Notes: generated from the sequence alone by a model not told the origin. Shown: positions 37,986 through 51,863, counted from the first letter of the stretch. The stretch is 64,000 nt of DNA from Ostrinia nubilalis (GCF_963855985.1 NC_087104.1:4774001-4838000); one strand, 5' to 3'. Translations and numbers: made by a program.

Positions 37986-39043
37986 AAAAAGATGCCATAT
38001 AAAAATGTGCACTGGATTTGTTATGTGTTTAAAATATTATTTTTTGTGTTGAAAATTGGAATTGTTATGTATTTAAAATTAATTATATGTATTCTTGCAA
38101 TTTTATTTCATACCTTTATAGTTAACTATTCATATAAATAACCATTATCACAACATTGATAACATTAAAAGTCGCAGTATTAAATGTTTTAGATTTTTTT
38201 GTCTAAAACAAAATTACTATGAGAAATTTTTTCACCTGAAAGTAGACATTTGTGTTGCGAAATGTCATAATTATGTTGAAATTTTAATTATTTGTGTTTA
38301 TTCTAACATGTTTCAACGTATAATATAAAGAAAACCACTTTATTTTGAAGTTAAGTATTTATGGCCGCCTTAGTACGGAGCGTGAATCACAGTGCAGCGG
38401 CTCGGAGACGAATTTATTACACACGAACGTGCGATGCCCACAAACTATTAATCACTAGTTGCTATCCTGCTATGTGTAAGCCCACCTCAATCAAATAAGA
38501 TTTATCATGCCAGTAGCATATCAACGTAACGGAAATTTATTCTGCCCTCCTAGACAAAACGCACTTTTTGATCGAATCGAAAATCGAATCCGTCAAAACT
38601 CCATACAAAAAAGGGGCTTTTCGACCACTTTTCGACTGGTTTGCGATTATAATTTGCACTTTGTCTAGACCCACTGGAGTATCAATAAAGTGACACCCGA
38701 TATTTTCAGCGAAACAAAATGTCATGTACAGAGTCGTCAATTCTTTGGACAGATAGCAAACAGATCGATACCATAAAGACTTTATTAACTTGTTTTCAGC
38801 AGCCTGTGTATTATGTAACGATTACGTGAGGAGTGTAGTACATGAAGAGAATTAATTTAGATTTTGTAACTATTATGTAGGTAATTACGTTAAAATAACC
38901 TTACGTCATTTTATGAAATGCATAGGATTATAGGATTTGAGCAATTAATTGCTTATTTTAATTGAATTTCTAATGCTCCAAAAATATCACTCTAGTCTAA
39001 ACAGTTAGTTATATAAAATTAATAGTAAGATCATATTATGTTT
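37986..39043. other. intergenic, no gene seen
   Basis: AT-rich, no recognisable gene. A 67-codon minus ORF (38537-38740) has no motif. Confidence 0.35.
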
Positions 39044-39976
39044 CGATGGCTCCTACGTATAAGGGCGAAACTGCCGCTTACGCCTTTTTCCAATTATTTA
39101 AGCAATGATTTCACTTTGCTCTAATCTATAACATCAGTAAGAAAAAAAAATTTTTTTTCCATTAGATACAAAATAAAATTTTAGGCAAATAGACGTATGT
39201 GCAAAACTACGCCACGTATAAAGCCCAATCATACGATTCGTCAATCTATACGAGTAGTTGCTTACATAAACATATATTTTTTATAATCCAAATCTTAAAT
39301 AAAGCCATGAAAATATTTAGCAAATTGTTTTATTTATAAATTATGACACATTATATAGTTATTTAATTTTTAGCGTTAAGAGTCGCATCTCAAACTAATT
39401 TGAAAATTATAAATAACTTGAAAAAATCGAACTGCCTAAGGCATCGTGGGTTCAATTCCCGCCTTAGGCAATTCGATTTTTTCAAGTTATTTATATTTTT
39501 TTAAAATATGACACATTACGTTAAAAGACCTAACTAAATCTCGAGCACAGTATATGGGCGTATTTGCGTTAAAACGTAAAACGGTACATTAAACGACTTT
39601 TTCTAACTGATTTATTATTGATATAGCACATGATAACAATTAAAATAATTACATGCATAAATAAAGAGAGTAATCGCTTAAAATATTATATTTACGTTGT
39701 CATTTAAGTCTCTTTACGTTGAACAATATACATGAAATTATTGAAATATGCCGACGTAAAAGGGCAATGCGTAAAATCTCAAAATATATAAGAAAAATAT
39801 AAAAATTGATAACAGCAGTAGCAAAAGCATTACATGTTAAGGCTAAATGTGAAATTTCATTAAATTCGTTTTAGTAGGTCAGAAGATATGACCCAAAAAT
39901 ATGGTTCTGGCCACTAAAATGGCTCTCCTGTAAAATTTACTTTTTTCACTTACGCCAGTATACGTAGGAGCCATCG
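39044..39976. mobile_element. 933-bp inverted-repeat element with GTTT duplication
   Basis: Left end CGATGGCTCCTACGTATA and right end the complement, flanked by direct GTTT (39040-39043, 39977-39980). The interior has no ORF and repeats TACG and ACGTAAAA motifs in both orientations. It contains the hairpin at 39404-39497. The 4-bp duplication is clear; superfamily not assigned. Confidence 0.7.
39404..39497. repeat. long hairpin with tRNA-like T-arm in the loop
   Basis: Arms of about 38 bp (ATAAATAACTTGAAAAAATC and its complement) with only a few mismatches close on an 18-nt loop containing GGGTTCAATTCCC, close to the tRNA B-box and T-arm consensus GGTTCGANTCC. No A-box or cloverleaf can be built, so it is not called a tRNA gene. 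Confidence 0.6.
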
Positions 39977-39980
39977 GTTT

Positions 39981-41941
39981 AGTGACTAATGAGTAAGTAC
40001 CTTTACAAACTGTACATTATACGACAAGGGAATAAAATCGTCTCTACTGAAGACCTTGGCGACTTAGTATGTTTCACAACCATGTTAGCGCTATTACGAT
40101 CTTGCACTGCATTTCCCCGACCTCATGTATCATTAAATGTGCCTTAGTGTGTCGCACACTTGCTGCAGTATCTCTAGTGTGAGCTAGAAAGGGTTTGGAA
40201 TTAGAAAAGTGCGCTTATGAACAGCCGTATCTTTTATTTTTTCAAACAAATCCAGTTTGATAGAATAGCGAAAGATACTTGTGTATCTCTTTCATTATGT
40301 ACCTATGTCATTCCTGCTTGTATGTCTTTCTTTCAAATAAAAACTATTCTATTCTATTCTACTCGTCTCGTTTATCTCACCTACTTAAGTAGTTGTTGAT
40401 GTGTCACATTATCAGAGTTTTACCATTTCTATTTTGTGGCTTTAGGATACTACCACAGAATAATAATAAGTACTACGTACAGAAGTTTTACTCCGCGAAG
40501 GTATTTAAAAAAATGGATGCTCAATGTCATTAACAATATGGTGTAATTTAGCCTGTCTCACGAGTCAAGCACCATTTTGTTGACAAACATCAGTGATGTT
40601 TATCCATTCAGAAGAAAATTAATGATTTTCGGTAATGATAACTATGTATGTGGGAGTTCCTGTTATCTATAGGATTAGGGTTGTGTGTGTAACGAATAGT
40701 AGGGTACGGATGAAAGATTGATTCATTATGATTTGAACGGCTGAATGATGAGGAAACGGAAGGGATGAATGAGGATTGGGATTGAGAGTGCGAATAGCAG
40801 TTTAAAATAATCAATCATCAGAGGATCAGCGAGTTGTGTAAGACGTAAAGTCCGATTTCCGAAGGCGGAGCGTAGCGAAGCGGAGCAGAGAAGTTTTTTG
40901 AATAAAAAATCAGATTCCATTATTTGCACATCTCCACTCCACCTTCTTCACCCCGTTTCGGTGCAAATAGGTCGCGTGGAGAAGAGCGGAGCAATGCGGA
41001 GATGTTCTGAGCGGTGCGGTGTTTCATAGATAGCAATAGACTGACAGCTGACAGCTACGCACAGCTCACACTCTCTTCTCGTCTCCGCAGCGCTCAGTTC
41101 TTTTCCGCTCCACTTTGATAGAAATAGCCTGCTAGCGTAGCCGCACATCTGATTCTCTTCTCCTAGAGTAGGCCTAAGGCCGGCAATACACGGACCGCTT
41201 GAAGCAATTGCAACTGATTCGGGCGGTCGACAGCACGGATTTTCATCGTGCGGTCAAGCAGTCGCCAGCCATACACTGACTGTTCGAGCTGTCGACAGCT
41301 CTCGCGCAGTTACCGTCCACTTTCTTCATTCTACGGCGCGCGCGCTTGTGATTTGTTGAGCAGTTATCACTGGCAGCTTCAAGCTGTTGACTCTTGACTA
41401 CTCGAGCTGTCCGTGTATGGCGGGCCTAAGACGGATGTTGTATGATTATCATTTTAAAAGACCTGTAAACTGTATTAGACGAGCAATATACCAAGTTCTG
41501 AATAATCATCCTAGTTTTAATAATCAAGAGCTGGAAGTCCCTCATGTAATCAGAAACACGTGTGCCCAAATTAAGGACTCAAAGCCTACTTGAGGACTCA
41601 AATACGATATATTATTAAGAATGTATGTATGTATAATGTAGTAAGTACCCGCGATTTTCCCATCCCCGTATCCTCTCTACACTCAGCGAGAAGCAAGCAT
41701 TTTTTACAGATCATCGTTTTTAACAACTGTATTACTCAAGAGAGTGGAAGCAATGGCAATATGGAGCTTCATACTTATATGCCTTCGTTCAAGGATGCGG
41801 AAGAAAGTCCCCAACTATACGTATTTAATGAATACCTACGTTAGATACTTCTCGAAAGTTCACGTTACAATACACATTGTGATATAATGACGTAAACTAA
41901 TAACTGTTCGTTATATTGTTAGGAGTTGTGTATATCTTTTA
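39981..41941. other. intergenic, no gene seen
   Basis: Contains short complementary repeats around 40940-41160 (GGAGCGGAG-type) and 41200-41420 (GTCGACAGC-type), probably old fold-back elements whose ends I cannot define. ORFs at 41387-41844 are not recognised. Confidence 0.35.
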
Positions 41942-42160
41942 CTAACTTTCCGCCCGCGGCTTCGCCCGCGTGGAATTTTGTCTGTCACTGAAAAACAATA
42001 GGTACATATGTGCGCGTCCCTGTTTCAAAAACCGGGATAAAAACTATCCTATGTCCTTTCCCGGGATTCAAACTATCTCTATGCCAAATTTCATCAAAAT
42101 CGGTTGTTTAGGCGTGAAACCAACACAGAGTTACTTTCGCATTTATAATATTAGTATAGA
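41942..42160 (-). mobile_element. Helitron-like non-autonomous element
   Basis: On the minus strand it begins TCTATACTAATATTATAAAT after A and ends GGGCGGAAAGTTAG before T. Blocks AACCGATTTTGATGAAATTT and CGCGGGCGAAGCCGCGGGCG are shared with the copy at 57938-58178. The terminal TTAG differs from the usual CTAG. Confidence 0.75.
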
Positions 42161-43074
42161 TTAATATTAGTTAGATACGTACGTTTCGCGTCTCAATTCT
42201 TGACTTATAGGTTACGGTCTATTTTGCAACTTTATAGGTAGGTAGCTCAGGTAGGTAGGTACCTACCGTTTTTCCAGCTCAAATTGTTTAATGGGTTTAA
42301 TTTAAATCTCCTGGCCAACAAAGTAAACACAATAATATTCGGTTCATGGGAGAAGGAAATTAACCTTTAGCAGCTAATAAGTGATTCGATTTGCTGATTA
42401 CGATTCGATGTTAGCGAATATCCGGCGTGGAAGGAAGGTGAGAAACGAAGTGCGCAGACAGGTAACTTAATTCCATCTCCCCATCTGAAGGGCAGGGCGG
42501 AGAGGAGAGGCCCTTTTATGCCTAAAGGTTAGCAGTTAGGCATAAAGGGCTAAAAACCGCAATAGGTACCTAACAGATAAAAATAAGCCAATTTTCAGGC
42601 GAAAAACAATAAATCAGACCAATTTGTTTATTATACGAGAACTGCCTCGTAACAAACGAGTTATCAAATTTCGTTAACGTAATGATTAATGTGTTCGTGA
42701 ACTCGTAAAATTTTAATCCATTCATTTTCTAACGCGATAGAGCGACATTTACACGGCGCATAGTGGCTTAGCAATGTCACCAAAATTTATTGGAATGAAG
42801 CCTTTGTCCACTTTTGGCGTGCTTAGGAAAATACCTATCTAAAATAGTAAGTAACTCATATAAACGTCGAGTTAAGACCCGTGTCTTACTATTTTAGTTG
42901 AAATGGAACGCGAAAGTTTAAAATCTTAAAACACCTATCTGATGGACAAAGGACTATATCGTCAAACACAAAATTGAACCACACAGGTGAGTAGTATTAT
43001 GAAAATAGATCGGGTTCTTCCTCGAGGGGATCCAACAATAATTAGAGCTTGATCTAAGGTTTATAGGTCCTACT
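42161..43074. other. intergenic, no gene seen
   Basis: No gene recognised. A short inverted repeat GCCCTTTTATGCCTAAAGGT / AGGCATAAAGGGC lies at 42509-42550. Confidence 0.4.
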
Positions 43075-43205
43075 GGCGTGAAAACTGTGGACGAAGCGCT
43101 GGACGCAGACCGCTACCAATCGATTAACATGGAAAACATTGGGGGAGGCCTAAGTTCAGCAGTGGACATCCTTTGGCTGAAATGATGATGATGATGATGA
43201 TCATG
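43075..43205 (+). pseudogene. RTE-like LINE tail with (ATG)n
   Basis: GGACGAAGCGCTGGACGCAG, ATTGGGGGAGGCCTAAGTTC, AGCAGTGGACATCC, then GGCTGAAATGATGATGATGA. The usual order of the tail, 5' truncated. Confidence 0.7.
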
Positions 43206-45087
43206 AAAACTCAAAAAGTCAAAACTTTACAGTCAGCTTTAAATCATTATTGTTATGGATTTTCCACTGGAACTGAGTGTACCCTCTTTTGGATAGAATT
43301 AGATACATATTTTTCTTTGATTAGTCAAATAAATTGTTACTAAGTTACTACATATCTTACTTAATTTTCTTATGTAAAAAGTGTCTATTTCTAACACCTG
43401 TTGCAGCAAAAACCAATAACGTTCCTGAAATAATTCTGAATATTTTAGCCCTAAACTTAACTTGACCGATCTAACTTCATTCCTATTGCAATAATACTGC
43501 TCTATTAACATGGACAAAGGGCAAACGGCTACTAGTTAAGCAAATCCGACCTCTATTTTGTCTACGCAGCAACGTAAGCTACCCACAAATCCTGTTAGTG
43601 AGGACTTACTGTGACGCAAACCTTTAATCCAGGATGTGCTTGCGCGTAGACTGAGGGAAAAGTGCAATGTGTTTTACGGTAGGTACCTACTCGTAAGTAC
43701 TGGCGTATACGATGGGTTCGTAATCTTTGGATCTGTGTGCCCCAGTTGAAAGAGAGACAGTAAACTGTCTTTAGTCGCAAAACCTTTACAGATAGGTACA
43801 GTACCTACATACTTAGTTTATAGGAAAAATTTCGTTAGCGTTTAGTGCTTTTAATGAGTATCTAATAAAATTATTCAGTAAGTAATTAAATAATTCTAAG
43901 TAAAGTAACTACTCAGTATGCAGTTTGTCCAGACCGATACCTAAATATGATCGCGTCATAAAAATACCAAAACTAGGAATGTAGATAAATTTTATAATGT
44001 AGGTAGAGGTTTTTAGAAATATTTTATCAAGGACACTCTTAAATGAATCTTCTCAAAAAAATGGGCGACTTATGAATGAAATCAATTTATTTCTTGTCAA
44101 TCTCTATCGACAAGAAACATACGAACTGGCTCCTATAATAAATTAGTGTTTCTCTTACTACTTCCATTGTGAATCAGTAGTACAAGTAACTCATTAGGAT
44201 GTCCAATCATAATGTGGCTTGCCTTAATCCTGCCTATCGGCTACCCATCTTGGCCCTCCATCCCCCTTCTAGAGGGCATGTAGCCTGTAGGTAATACATA
44301 GGAATTATCGGCGAAAAGGCCTGAGACTAGGTAGATTACTTCATTACTTGGCCCGACTTCAATTTGTTTGCAGACTAGATCTAGATGTTTGTTATCTACC
44401 TTTTTACAAACGCCAACATTTTTGTTCCAAGTGTTCTAAATTATTCGTTGTTTTGGTAATACTGAGGAATAGGGCTCTATAAATTTATCCATTATTGTAA
44501 TAAATATGATTCCCAAATACATATCAATCTTCTCTGTTGTCTCATTAGTTATTTAAAATCAACAAATAACACAATATTTGAAGTCTAGCAGTAGCATATT
44601 TAAGAATTTTGCCTGGATAATGATTTTCTGGAATGTACCTACTTAATTCTTTTTTACAGCCTGGAAAGATAATGAAAACTATCAAATCAATCACCTGAAT
44701 TAAAATTAACGATTCATCTATCCGTAAGAACTTTACCACAATAATACCTAATTGATTAGTTGTCTAGATAATGAATATGTATTTTCCCAGACATACACTA
44801 AAGGCAGTTAAATATCTACCTGTGCAACCTTCGGGGGAAAGTGATTGATTGGACTTGTCGAGTGCTTCGATATGCCGTCGCTAATGTAGGTACCTACCTA
44901 GATAACAAAAAAACGTTTTAGTTCCCACACAGTGTATTTAGCCCATGTGGCAATAAATCACTACTTAATTAGGAAAAAATAGGTAATTGGTATTATTATT
45001 ATTGATATACTTACTTAATATGGCTACGCAGCTACGATACGGCCAATAGTTTTACACCACAGAGCAGAGGCAGCGAAAGATGATGGC
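43206..45087. other. intergenic, no gene seen
   Basis: No gene or bounded element recognised. Confidence 0.4.
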
Positions 45088-45259
45088 AATGAGGGTTTTC
45101 GCGATTGAAAAATCGCGACGCGAGGTCCAAATGCTGTGTGATTGGTGGATTTTGACATATCTGTCAATGTCATGTCAAAAATAACCAATCATGCAGCAGT
45201 TGGACCTCGCGTCTACGTATTGCCATCTGGCGGATTTTTCAATCGCGACAACCCTCATT
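45088..45259. mobile_element. fold-back MITE, same family as 26273
   Basis: Ends AATGAGGGTTTTCGCGATTG and the complement ACCCTCATT; centre GACATATCTGTCAATGTCAT. Compared with the 26273 copy it has lost about 15 bp from the left arm. Confidence 0.8.
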
Positions 45260-45304
45260 GGACCATGATAAAAACGAAATATAACGTAGCTAAACTACTA
45301 ATAA

Positions 45305-45409
45305 GGCTGGTTTGCGTCACCAAACTTTAACGTTAACCGGTGTTTTTGTATGGAGTTTGACAGATTTTTGACGTTTGTTAAAGTTACAGTAAGATGGTGC
45401 AACTCAACC
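45305..45409. mobile_element. Harbinger-like MITE, reverse orientation
   Basis: Related to 35764-35881 and 54916-55033: ACCGGTGTTTTTGTATGGAG, GACAGATTTTTGACGTTTGT and the right end GATGGTGCAACTCAACC before TTA. The left end is diverged. Confidence 0.65.
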
Positions 45410-45758
45410 TTAGTTTGCTAGACCGTACGAAGTATAACGTAGCTGTACTAGTTTACCCAAAAGCTTCTATAATGCAAATCGTCTCACATAATTTTACAAC
45501 CTTGAAGGTTTCCCAAGGATGTCAGGTTGGGTTATCCTAAGCAGCGTCGAACGAAACAAATATTATACGTTGCTAACTGTTATTTACACCTTTTTTAATA
45601 AACCAGTTGTTAGGTAGGAAAGAAACTACGATTAGTTATGTTTTCGTTTTTAAAAGCACATCAACACATGTCAGACGCCCTCGTGAATACAATTTATCAA
45701 TGTCCTCACTTGTTATAAGTATCCCACAGTATGGAAAGAAGGAGTAGTCGACAGCATA

Positions 45759-45935
45759 TCCTACTAATATTATAAATGTTAACATGTTTGTTACTCTTTC
45801 ACGCAAAAACTACTGAACGGATTTTAATGAAACTTTACAGTTTATAACCCAGAATAACTTATACTAGGTATAATTTATGACGATATGACGTGACAAACTA
45901 AATTACACGCGCGTGAAGCCGCGGGCAAAAGCTAG
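45759..45935 (+). mobile_element. Helitron-like non-autonomous element
   Basis: Starts TCCTACTAATATTATAAATG after A and ends GGCAAAAGCTAG before T; 177 bp, closest to the copy at 22844-23048. Confidence 0.75.
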
Positions 45936-47252
45936 TCAGACCATACATTCTTGTTGCAAAATGGCACAAATTTCAATGACATAAGATGCCGCAGTACTTA
46001 GTTAACTTGATGTGCTGTCGCCTCTACATTATACAGTGATAGCATAGCTACCGGGCGTCATATAAAATTAAAACATGAATATTAAACGGGAAACTATAAA
46101 TATTAGCGTATTTCTGGCCGCATTGTTTTCTATTAGCATCACAATGAACAATAATTCCTCAATAAAGCTATTTGCGCCACTCGTCAAAGGAAACGCTTGG
46201 CTCGTTACACGCATTCTATGTAAATGCAAAGGATGTGCAAAGTGCACCTATGCACTTTAAATGACATGCTAATACAGGGTGGAAGAGACATCTCGGCAGA
46301 AACTTAACAGTCAATTCACAAACTACAGATACTTAAAAATTTCAGATTTTCCTTCATTTTCTTGCTCTTGAATACTTGAAATTAGGAAATTAATATAGGC
46401 ATAAAAGTATAAAGTAACATAGGCATCTTCCTATGTACCTAAGTTACGAACGTAAACGAACGCTAATTAATTATGCTATTATGGCCATATGTATCAGTTA
46501 AAACATTATTTCTTTTCTTTTTAGGACATAGTATTTGTAAGGTTGAAGTTTATACGCATGTATAGTATAGAGTCCTACTCAAATTCTATTTCTGTACTTA
46601 AATAAAACAATTTTGATTTATTTCGATGACAATTTTATTTATACCGCGAATATTAAATTGTTTTAAGGCACTAAGTCGAGAGCGTAGCTGTTTTCTTCAG
46701 CCTTCAAATGAAGGAAAAAGCCATGTTATCTCCGGGGGTCTTAAAATGTATTAACGACACGTCAGAAACACTCGTTTGCTATTCTAAAGCTATTTGTAGA
46801 AACCTACGTAACGAGAAAGTTTTGTTAAATACGAGTAAAATAATGTAGTCTTTCACTTTCGAATTCATAGAGAGAACTACATAGATACGTGAAACTATGA
46901 ATTTATATAAAAGCTCTTTATTAACAAACATTTTCATTCACGTTGTTAGCTTTTTTCTTGCTTTGAATTCTATATACATTTAGCTAGGTATTAAGTAGGT
47001 TGAGTCATTCAGGTAAATGCTTTATTATTTATTTGAAACTATTGTACACCATACAAATTGATTCTATAAATGGCGAACTTAATGCCATGTGGCATTCTCT
47101 TCTATAAAGCGTCAAGAACACCCAGACATCCTGTGAGGACAAAACAAGAATAAAACTGTTACGAAACTTCAGATTGTAAATACTAATAAAATTTGTCCCT
47201 TCTATAAAAGTAATTGGGTACAAACTTTAGAGACTCTAAGTATAGACTAGGA
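45936..47252. other. intergenic, no gene seen
   Basis: No recognisable gene; the 61-codon ORF at 46075-46260 lacks motifs. Confidence 0.4.
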
Positions 47253-47520
47253 CAGGGGTTCCCAAAGTATGAACCGTTGAGGAGTACCTAAGCGTAGATC
47301 TACCTTCTGCCAAACATACTTATTCGTTTATTTACTATCCCACTATCATTTCAAATATACTCCCTAGCCGCTTTCGACTACAGTGAATACCACAAAATTC
47401 TTTAGTCCGCAATAAGACTGCCCTATCATATTTTATTTCAAATACCAAACACACATACTAAGTACAACGGCTCCGTGACAACCAAGTTGAACTGTGAACT
47501 GAAAAGTTTGGAAGCCTCTG
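47253..47520. mobile_element. hAT-like MITE
   Basis: Left end CAGGGGTTCCCAAAGTATGA, right end on the opposite strand CAGAGGCTTCCAAACTTTTC. The ends match the general hAT pattern, but flanking 8-bp repeats are only approximate. Confidence 0.5.
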
Positions 47521-49596
47521 ACTTAGGGCATTACAAGGACGCCTAACTTCAGAACTTTAACACTAAATATAGATAGCCCAAGTCTACACGTGTCCGACCT
47601 ATACTGACTGAAATGGAAATTTCAGTTGGGTTACGTTTTTTAGAGATTTTTGTAGACTATCTTAGGCATGAAGTCGCCCTATCTCCTATCGCAAGAAAGA
47701 AAGAAAGAAACATTTATTGCCATGGACATCACAAAAGACAAAAGAGGTAAATAAAAAAAGCGTTGCCCATCGCAATGGGACCCCACTCAGCATATGCCGT
47801 GGCCCCCGGTGAGGAAGGCCACGACGCTGGTTTTCAGTGTGCCCGCGTTGTGTTGCGCGTAACGATCACAGGAAATTGTACCCTAGTGAATACAGCCTGT
47901 GAAAGAAACTTCGGAAGTAAAGGAACTTCTACGGATGCACTAAATTCCCTTCAAAAGTATCATAAAATACGATTAAATGTTTAAAGACTGACAATATTTA
48001 TTCAACTCAGGCCAATGTACTAGGTATTTCTTACAAGACCTCTAATTACATCTTACAGCAAACCTGTATAAATAATTCAATAATACAATGAACAGGCCAC
48101 CTTAATCGAATATTCTTAGCTTCGGAATAATACGGGAAGTCAGCGGAAGAAATGACAATAATTTATTATACCACGCGAACGTGATTCTTTTCATAACAGT
48201 CTCTGCTTGGTATTAGCTAGGGAGTTGCTAAAATGTAAAGAAGATGAACGACTACCTACTTCCTTTACCGTCGTTTTTCATCCAACTTATATCCATTTAT
48301 TAATAAATAAAACCTATCTTTCATTATTATTTCATAGTCATAAATACGCATTTACTATCCGTTCGCTTTAAGTTTGCCGCTGTGGCGATATGACGTCACT
48401 CGAAGGGAAGCGTCTATAACTATAACAAACTACATTTAAAATATTTTTTATTATTATTGATAAAAATTATGTATCTGCGTAAAATAAGACACATTAATTG
48501 TGTTTATCACAAACTAATTGCGTTTAATCGTGGTTGGGGGAGCGGACGCGAATTCCACGGACCGGCAAACTTAGCGCGAACGGGTATAGGTACTATCAGT
48601 AAGTACCATTTTCACACTTAAAGATACCTTCTAAGCAAATATTTGCTCTTCGGCGAAAATAGTATGTAATAATTTAGATCGAACTTCACTTGGTTGGCAA
48701 GTTCGTTTGATCATCTAAAAATGTTTATTTACTAGGTAATCACTTTTCATTGCAAAGTGAAGTAATGTAGAGATCAATTGAAAGTTTAAACAATGTTTTG
48801 ATAACTTTAATCATCTTTACATTATTGCTTAATTTTGGCGCAAATTAAACTGGCCATGACACATAAATTGTTCCGAAGTTACCTAATAAAATTCCAGACT
48901 GTTGTTAATTACTAAAGCTTAGGCTAGATAATTAATAAAAGTCCAAAGCCCCATTTAGGCAGATAAACGAAAGTAGTTCAGTTGTCATGCCTGTTTCGCA
49001 AGTTGTTATTAATTTCGTTGCTATTAAAATTAACAAATGAAAAACAAGTAAAATTTTACATTTCATATTTTGCGATGGCAACAAGGATCAAATATTTATA
49101 GCTTCTTCTAAAAATTGCGAAAAAAATGTGCTATTTCATTTTTTTTCTGGATAGTTTCTTACCACTTATCACGTAGTAAAAATATTCATGAGAACAAACA
49201 ACCCTTATCTTCAACCTAACATGTTCAAAATACAGGGCGTATTCTCCGATTTGGATGGAAATAAAAGAGATAAATTCTTGTGTATAATAATTTATTTTAA
49301 TTTTCATGGCAAATAACACAGACATGGTGTCGTTTCGCTCAATGTAAAACACTAAATAAATATTTTGTACGTACTTATTTACTTCTGCGACTAAAACGTG
49401 CGATTAAAAGTATACAACTACAATATTTAGCAAAATGCTAAGAGAGCAGATCCAAACAACAATACGCGTCAGCTAGCCTACACTTTGCATCGTATTTAAC
49501 AACAATATTGCAATCATAATAACCATAAAAATAACTAATAAGTTATACCTTGCGGCGATACAATAATATCGGTTGATTGTATGGAGCACACAAATA
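47521..49596. other. intergenic, no gene seen
   Basis: Contains an (AAAG)n stretch at 47693-47710. No gene recognised. Confidence 0.4.
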
Positions 49597-50497
49597 CAGG
49601 GTGTAAGAAATAGGCTTGCACATTTTTAACTCTTTTTTTATTTCGCCAAAATTTTATTTAAAAGTTAATTTTACATACATAACGTAAATTAAAAGTTCAT
49701 TTTACATACAAAACATGTAAACATACATACAAAAAATTGAAAAAATTCAGAAAAAGTTTCTTAGATTTTTAAACTTCAAACACCGGATAATGGGCACGAC
49801 TTACGAGGCTGACTGTAAGCATCATCATCTACTTCCATTAAAACTGCGAAGAGAAGTCGCTGATCTTACCTTCCTCCATAACCTAATTAATGGTAAAATA
49901 GACTGCAGTGAGCTTCTTTCGCGAATCAAGTTACAGGTGCCAACTCGTGCCAATGTCAGGAGAAATTATCTTAGACTTCACGTTGATGCATGTACCACTA
50001 ATTATGGACGCAATTCCTTCTTTAACAGAGTTTTCAAAACTTTTAACAGCAATTATTCTGAAAATGTTGACCTTTTTCATATTGTGAGACCAAACTACTT
50101 CAAAAATCAAAGTAATAAAGAATTCTTTGGCGACACTACTTAGCACTCTCCCGGTAAAAAGTTGAAGTATCTGTTTACTGCTTAATATTCTGCTATTTTG
50201 GTATGGCTTTAGTAGGTATTTTCTGTATTGTTTTAACTTTTTTTATATATTGTAGTTATACTGCATGCTAAATGGTTTTGTTTTGGATTGTATCTTGATA
50301 TGCTATTTGTGAAAACTATGTAAGGCATTTTTGATCTTAACCGCCTCATCTATTAATAATACATATATGCTGTTTGTTTTCCATAAAATAAATAAATAAA
50401 TAAATAAATAAATAAATTTTGCCTCTTCATTTCGAGGTTTGCTAGATCTTCCACGATTTTCAACTAAAAGTTCCGCCAACCTATTCCTGACACCCTA
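49597..50497. mobile_element. Tc1-like element with a nested LINE
   Basis: Left CAGGGTGTAAGAAATAGGCT and right, on the other strand, TAGGGTGTCAGGAATAGGTT are inverted repeats flanked by TA (49595-49596, 50498-50499). The interior is mostly the LINE fragment at 49735-50415. Confidence 0.55.
49735..50415 (+). pseudogene. Jockey/CR1-type LINE ORF2 C-terminus, 5' truncated
   Basis: The frame reads IEKIQKKFLRFLNFKHRIMG, LKLRREVADLTFLHNLINGK, IDCSELLSRIKLQVPTRANV and NYGRNSFFNRVFKTFN, ending with TAG at 50143. This is the C-terminal tail typical of jockey/CR1-group ORF2. It is followed by about 240 bp of 3' UTR and a (TAAA)n tail ending near 50415. The 5' truncation with an intact 3' end is the usual result of incomplete target-primed reverse transcription. 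It differs from the LINE at 32557-35111, which lacks this block. Confidence 0.8.
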
Positions 50498-50499
50498 TA

Positions 50500-51863
50500 T
50501 ACATTTGTTTAAACAATTTTACATTGTTCGAAACTACATATTACCCAGTCTCAAAAGTTGTATTATAAACAAAGGCTACCTACGCTTACTTATTGCAAGT
50601 AATATTTACATCTGGCTACAACACTGATACGGCCGATAGTGAACGAGCCTATATTCGTCAAAGATAGATTCATTGGAGGTTGCATTTAAAACTTTATAAA
50701 TGTCCATTAAAAAAAATTGGAGATATAAAACTTCATAATGTAATATAAATAATGCAAGTTGATTTTTTGAACAACACAATTTAGAAGAAGAGTAAATATT
50801 TAATTTGCAATAATTTATGTGTCAAATACATAAGAACTAACCCACTCCCTTCAATAAATCTACCGCGGAGAGAAATCCCAGTTTAGTAGTCACTTATTTA
50901 TACTTTACACGTAAATGAAGGAGCAGTGACGTGACGTCACGTAACACGCACTAAGGGAATAGTTACGTATGTAAAAAGAGGTATTTAAACAATTTTCTAT
51001 TCAAAAATTTAACGCATTCAGTACAATAAAGCAGAATTGACTTATCGCTTCGTTCGCACCCTACATCATGACGCCGTTTCCATCACATATTGTCATAATT
51101 TAAATTTCATACAAACATTTCAATAAACTAAAAATATTTTTATTTTTTAACTTACCCGTAAATCGGCGGTTCGAGGCCTTTTATCTCAATATCAATTAAC
51201 TTTCAAATTATCTCAAATCTCAATTAACTTTCAAAGTTAAATCATTATTATTCCAACTACATTTTTTAAATTTATACTAAACACTTCTCAAAGAAGAAAA
51301 CGTATTAATTTTTAACGAAGACCCCATCTCATCATCTTTATCTAACATCATAATAATTCAATTTTGCAAACTTTCTAACAAATAGAAAAAAACTCGTGTC
51401 ACGAGAAAAAATCACATTCAAATTCTTCACACTTTGTTTACGCAATTTTAGTTTCGTTGTAATCAATTTCACCAAAATAAATATTGTCAAATTTAAGAAA
51501 TATACTCTCACACTCAAAAATTCACCCATGTCATAATAATTTTATTTATTTTCTCGACATTAATTTCTAGTTAAGACATGGGCGTGTGACTATAATTAAC
51601 ATTTCTGTTTATCTAATCCAACAATAAAAAATAAGGCTCAATTCATTTCCTAGCACCGAATGACGTCTCGAATCTCAGTCTCCAATAATCACAATTCCAT
51701 TTGTCATCGTACCCCCTCCAAACGTTCCAACCGATAAGATAAAATGTTCGTTCACAGCGAAATCGTGTAGCAAATTAGTAGGTATTTCATACAATTAAGT
51801 AAGTATAGTACGCTATGTTTACTTATTACAGGACTTGGTGACTCTGATCTCATAGTATAATTA
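50500..51863. other. intergenic, no gene seen
   Basis: No gene recognised. Confidence 0.4.

Noticed and set aside
39431..39470. tRNA gene
   Set aside because: Only a T-arm-like loop is present; no D-arm, anticodon arm or A-box can be folded.
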